A stretch of 64,000 bases of DNA from Klebsormidium nitens. Its lineage: Eukaryota; Streptophyta; Klebsormidiophyceae; Klebsormidiales; Klebsormidiaceae. The stretch spans positions 124,001 to 188,000 of the forward strand of contig DF237019.1 in assembly GCA_000708835.1 (NCBI GenBank), written 5' to 3'. The position numbers and the translations under genes are program-made. Below the pieces are notes generated by a model that was given only the letters and a program-made list of their open reading frames with translations, did no database searches and was not told the DNA's origin. How positions within the stretch are numbered: position 1 is the first letter of the stretch; every line of letters begins with the position of its first letter. Shown in pieces: positions 59,801 to 64,000 of the stretch.

Positions 59801-62800
59801 GCTTTTCGGGCACTCCCACTGTATCACCGGTGGTTCAGATTTAACGGTCCTCTGTCTTCAGTCGCGTCTAGGTGATTATGCTTCCGAATCGAAGAAAGAA
59901 CCCCAGATTTATGGGCGCTGGATCTCGGTGGCGCGGATATGCGCAGGCTGCGCCAATCCTACAGAGTTGTCGAATTTCTCAAGCTTCGCAATGATGACTG
60001 ACCTGCATCGTGGTGCGCGGAAAGCCGTCCACGACGACGCCGGCAATGATCTCGTCCTCGTCCGGGATCTGTACGGATGAAAGGTCCAGTTTGACTTTCA
60101 AACTCCCGTGAACAGGCAGCATTGGGGATCGCAATTTGGGGCAGGGTGGTGAGACCTCTCACCAAGTCGGAAAGATTACTTGTTGTGTATGCTCGCGATA
60201 CTTCAGGATCTGCGGGGCGTAGATTCAGGGGTTGAGATTTCGCTTTTGACATATCGAGCAAACGGTCTTGGATTTCAGGCTCTTCGCTTTATGGTAATCA
60301 GTCGCAGTTGGTTTCCGGAATGCGCTACTCTCCCATTGTCAGCAATGAATGTAAGAGTGGGCACGGGAGTACGTCCCTAAAGACGCTCGCAGGACTCTTG
60401 CGTCCTTCGGAAGCTGCAGGATGTGCGGTTTTTGCCTAAACTCAGATCGAAATAGACTTTAGGGTTTCGGTCACATGAGACCTTAGACATTGAAAGAGAG
60501 ATGAGACAGACAGACTACGTTTCACCACAAATGACTGCACATGAAATGATGGAAGTTTTTAACCATGAGAAAGCCCGCAGCTTCTCTCCGTGCATAGGTC
60601 CAAGTTGAGAGTCTGGAGTGAAAGTCAAGTTACTTGGCCTGTAGGGGGCGTTGGATTGAGCAACGGGACAGCGACGGTTTTCTTTTTTTTGGAACGGCAT
60701 CGTTGTGACATCCGATATCTGCGAAAGTTCTATCAAACGAAACGGTTGAGACTTGAAAGATTGGAATCTGCGTCCAGCATCGACGCCTGGCGCTCGTTGA
60801 CTCCCCTCCTTTCATGAAGTTCTCCTCTCTGGGTGAGTACAAATTCAAAAGAACTGCTTGAAGCGTCTGAAACAAATCGCATGTCCGTAAACCACAGAAG
60901 GACAAACGTCGCCACTCACGCTGTCCCCTTCCTCATCCAGCGAGTCCACGAAGCCAATTTTCAGAATGCCCTCCAGAACCAACTCCGGCACATGGGAGTC
61001 GGTCAGCAACGCCCTTTACTCACCTATCTTCACCTCTCTTGGTGAGTACGATCCAAAGTATGAAGCCAACACCCTTCACCCTGGACTCCTGAGACCAGAA
61101 AACAACAAGAGTCGAGACTCACTTCATCGCCCTCCTCGTCCGGCGAGTCCACGAACCCCATCCTCAGAATGCCTTCAAGCACCAGCTCGAGCACGTGCGA
61201 GTCGCTCAGCAACGCCCCGCTCTTCATGATCTCCTGCGCCGCCTGATCGTCCTGCAGCAGGTTACTTATGCTGATCGCCTTTGTTGGGAAGCCCCGGGTC
61301 TGGAGAATGAACGGGGTGTTGGCGCCCTTGCCGGAGCCGGGAGCGCCGTTGAGCCAGACAATCTCCTTGGGGATGTTCAGGCTCTCGATGCCCCCCATCT
61401 TGATCACGACCTGGTTCCAGACGCGGTTGAACAGCTTGGTGGCTTCAATTGATACCTGCAAAGAAGGGGATAGCCATTCTTACGTAAGCACAGTGCCGGG
61501 GAGTGGCAGGATACACAAGTTTAGGATTCTAACGATGGTGTCCTCGTTGAGGACTGACAGTGAATGACATAGGGGTTGCTAGGCGATTGAAGGTTGGGCC
61601 AGCTTGACAGTTTTCAAAGACGTGTATTTAAGCGGGTGTTTGGCTGGAAATGTCATGGGTGAAACTCCTTGGTTGAAAGCCAATTGAGGGCTTCAAGATA
61701 GTACATCCAGACTTGGAGCTCCAAAGAGCACGAAAGAAGGCCCTTGTCTCTGACGTACCTGACGTTGAACAAGGTGGAACTCGAATAAAAGGAGGAGAAA
61801 AGATCGATCAAACAAACCAAAAGCTTGAAGAGGGGAAGGAATAGTGGTCAATGATTTGATTGCCTGCTCTTAAAGAACGATTGGCCCTTTCAGGCTTCCG
61901 GGAAGGTACTATCGAGTATCAGAGGCTGGAGTGCAGTGGCTAAGTTTGGCAAGAGCTGGAGAATGTATGCGCTAAACTTGTGAGCTACAAGTTAAATGCA
62001 ACATCCTGAATGTGAAACCCCCACTGTCAGATGAGCTTGCTATTCTGAGCTCTTGGTTCACACGAAGACACAAAGTTGTGAACTTTAAGTTTGTGGCTTA
62101 AGATTCTTCAATTTCAGGTCAACATAATACTTGCATGATTCTTTCATCGTTTGTGGACAAGCTCTCTCAGGTCCTGCTAACATCCAACAGACTCCGAAAC
62201 AAAAATCTCCTACTCATAAACGATCCCCGCCAACTCCAAAGAAAGCTCTTACCTTTGGGGTGGATCCTTTCACCACATCCGTCACGCTTGCCTTGGACGA
62301 CGGCTCCCCCAAAGCCCTGTCCAAGTCAGCATCCGTGGGGTGATCTGAACCGTCAGTATCCAGGTGCTCCACTAACACGTCCGCAACTTCTGCGGCGCTT
62401 TCTGTGGCAAACCCCCTTGTTCCACCTACTGAGAGGCTATGCTTGTTTGTTGAATGGCTATGGCTGCTAGCTGTTAGACTGTGCGTATGTAATGGTGAGC
62501 TGCGTGCGATGCTGCGTGGTGCTTGAAGAGGACTTTGTCTGAGTGAGCGTTTGACAAGGCTGGCATTGAGAATGCTGCTGTGCAAGCTTTTAGCGGTTGC
62601 ATTCAAGTCTGCAATGGTCCAAGTCAATGGAGCGAAGCCCTCGCCAATGTCAGCAAACACCTTTGACTGTCCAGCTTGAGGATTCCCCAGAGAATGGGGT
62701 CTCCGCATTCGGGTCGCAGAGCTGCTCGGAATTGGGACAAGGCATGATGACCAGTCTGCTGACTTCCGAGGATGGTCTACGTGTGGCGCGTCCTTCTGAT

Positions 62801-62987
62801 CTGATGCATAATGTACATCAGCTGCAGCATCTTCTGAGAGAAAGTCGACCAATCCTCTGCAGCACTTGACGGCCCCCAAATGCACATTCTCCCATTGGCA
62901 GACTGCTTTCCTTGACTGCCTGATTGCAGTTTGATGGAGCTGCCTTTGGGAGCTCAGCAAACGCTGCAGCCTTTGGACGCCTGTCAT
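56808..62987 (-). CDS. Adenylate kinase-family protein with long C-terminal extension, organelle-targeted
   Basis: Seven exons (62987-62253, 61455-61123, 60068-60003, 59683-59448, 59127-59001, 57866-57702, 57020-56808) join in perfect phase to 624 residues. A Ser/Arg-rich leader with a RGFATES motif suggests a mitochondrial or plastid presequence. The P-loop IVWLNGAPGSGKG is at about residue 283, and the family motif DGFPRTT is in the 22-codon exon 3. A LID-like basic part (ERAARRRYQIF) follows. Residues ~500-624 (LQYQSGLELGEDTF, LAKNLVKQARQNMVTRLDAY, IDIIEHEVIPIVRKCALAG, ASEMLADVLSERGYYV) form an extension beyond the ~220-residue kinase core that I cannot assign. Likely reaction: ATP + AMP = 2 ADP, or another NMP. 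Introns 2, 5 and 6 carry tandem copies of exon ends. The start at 62987 is the longest choice; internal Met codons in the leader are possible. Confidence 0.85.
57125..57180 (-). repeat. Degenerate copy of the exon 7 head (adenylate kinase gene)
   Basis: On minus, CTACTGCGCTTGCAG followed by ATAATCCGCAATATCGAGCA resembles TTTACTGCGCCCACAG followed by GTGATTGACATTATTGAGCA at the true exon 7 start (57020). It keeps a CAG acceptor. Divergence is high. Confidence 0.5.
57533..57620 (-). repeat. Copy of the exon 6 tail plus donor (adenylate kinase gene)
   Basis: On minus it encodes QNMVTRLDAYMKHDLETFKK followed by GTGGGT, matching the last 20 codons and donor of exon 6 (end 57702), about 170 bp away. 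Synonymous-looking changes dominate, and the donor is intact. Upstream of the match the sequence diverges (CTGTTGAGGCGAGAATTG). Confidence 0.85.
57975..58220 (-). repeat. Two copies of the exon 6 acceptor and head (adenylate kinase gene)
   Basis: The true exon 6 begins ATCGCGGAGGAGCTGCAGTA at 57866. Copies begin at 58002 (CTGCAG|ATCACGGAGGAG) and 58214 (CTCAG|ATGGCGGAGGAA). Both keep an AG acceptor and about 25 bases of exon before they diverge. Confidence 0.82.
58370..58870 (-). repeat. Four copies of the exon 5 tail plus donor (adenylate kinase gene)
   Basis: The true exon 5 ends CAGTGCCGGGAACAG|GTGGGC at 59001. Copies of the tail lie near 58831, 58694, 58531 and 58379, spaced about 135-170 bp. 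Each is followed by a related intronic block containing a GGACCGGAAC/GAAAG-type stretch. The 58694 copy keeps GGAACAG|GTGGGC; the others have altered donors. Confidence 0.85.
60831..61015 (-). repeat. Duplicated 3' half of exon 2 plus donor (adenylate kinase gene)
   Basis: 60920 to about 61012 copies 61123-61215, the last ~93 bases of exon 2, including the donor GTGAGT, about 203 bp away. On minus it reads SHVPELVLEGILKIGFVDSL against SHVLELVLEGILRMGFVDSP in the true exon. The frame stays open, and changes are largely conservative. Confidence 0.88.
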
Positions 62988-63829
62988 CGGACCGCAACTT
63001 TGAAAAGCATCCCTTGTACCAAGTGAAGGTCAGGAGCGTATTGCAGGTATGTTTTGCTAACAATTTGGGAAGCAGAAGCGCTGTGCTTGGCTGATCTGTT
63101 TAGCTTGCATGATTCTCGGAAGTGAATGCGCATTGCACATTCTGTACATGGACGGAAGCCATCACTGTCAGTGGCGCGTGAGTGGCATTGAAACTCGAGC
63201 TCGAACTGTGCATCGATCCGCTGTCTTATTAAACCTCAATCGGCGACGTATGCTAGGTGTGCCTCACGTATCCACCCTATTAAATTAGGGAATTAAATAG
63301 CTGAACGTTCACAGCGAAAACCAGGTCCGGTTAACGAACTATTATACCAAGCTTTTGAATGGCCAGATTTACAAACCGGGCAAACCCAAGACTATTAACA
63401 CAAGCTGCTCTACGGTCTACCTCTTTTCAACCTGACAGTGATGTATTATAATACCTATGTAATATCCTAACATTTTTGTAATTTTGCACTATTGTCGTTA
63501 ATCCTGCTGTCAAGCTGGCAGCAGTCGAATCCTCAACTTCATCTCTTGAGCAAGTTGAACTTGACGCTCGAACTTGAAGTTGCAATGTTGCAGGAGGAAG
63601 CCCTTCCAAGTTCCAGGTCAACAGCACTCCAGAGTCCAGGCGCTTCTTGATATCTTACTGGGACCGGCATGAAAAAGAAGGCAGGGCAAGTGTGAGCGAA
63701 ACCACCACGAGAGAGGTCGACGATGATGAGGCATGATGCAGTTGCTTGCCCAGAATAAAAAGACCTTCATCCAGGGAGTTTTGGGCTCTGAAGTGTCCAG
63801 ACAAGCCCAGCTGACTCATTCTTGGACAG
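62988..63829. other. Intergenic, upstream of adenylate kinase gene
   Basis: Promoter and 5'-UTR region for the minus-strand kinase gene. It is AT-rich at 63270-63480 and has no recognisable gene. Confidence 0.4.
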
Positions 63830-63999
63830 ATCTAGGCGTACTTGTATCATTGGCGGAAGAGATGCCAATCAGAAGGGCTTGATGTTGTGTCGGCATGATG
63901 TCAGCGGCGAAGCCAATGATGTCGGCCACTTCGGTGCACCACCTCCGAGCATCTCTAGCAGCACTCAGAACAGGCAGCCGCTTTAGACACTCCCAAATG
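63830..63999 (-). other. Open frame running off the right edge, possible exon
   Basis: On minus, a frame of about 56 codons enters from the window edge (WECLKRLPVLSAARDARRW, then ADIIGFAADIMPTQHQALLI) and stops at about 63830. Its amino-acid make-up is protein-like but I recognise no family. It may be the 3' exon of a gene to the right or part of a decayed element. Confidence 0.2.
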
Positions 64000-64000
64000 C

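Overview
The window looks like nuclear DNA of a streptophyte green alga; Klebsormidium is my best guess, and no species marker was seen. The reasons are intron-rich genes, mostly with GT-AG introns, and plant-type families: an RRM-PPR organelle RNA factor, an LQY1-like thylakoid zinc-finger protein, a Root_cap-family secreted protein and a POB1/LRB-like BTB-BACK protein. Exons were joined by hand from splice signals and reading phase. Where the phases agree at every junction the model is strong; unresolved junctions are stated.

Layout. The first 3.7 kb carry the 5' part of an RRM-PPR gene (-), sharing a 545-bp spacer with a chloroplast zinc-finger gene (+, 4267-6738). A four-exon Tudor-SAM nuclear protein lies on - (7917-13409), with a uORF and a 391-bp tandem duplication upstream. 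A SIRT7/SRT1-like sirtuin (+, 16583-21390) carries a long low-complexity insertion in its zinc ribbon. Next come an orphan two-TM protein (-, 22954-26711), a small secreted glycoprotein (+, 28719-31356), a membrane alpha/beta hydrolase (-, 32690-39651), the Root_cap gene (+, 40990-45220), a BTB-BACK gene with an in-frame TGA (-, 46649-49509), tRNA-Cys(GCA) (+, 50030-50103), an RRM-like nuclear protein (+, 51396-54946) and an adenylate-kinase-family protein (-, 56808-62987). From 21 kb onward genes alternate in direction with 1-2 kb spacers. There is no operon-like or pathway clustering.

The most unusual signal is structural. In three unrelated genes (hydrolase, Root_cap, adenylate kinase) the introns contain tandem, decaying copies of the adjoining splice junction plus the first or last 20-100 bases of the neighbouring exon, with periods of about 80-210 bp and up to five extra copies. 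Several copies keep a usable splice site; others have lost it. This suggests these introns grow by tandem duplication across intron-exon borders, leaving decoy or alternative half-exons.
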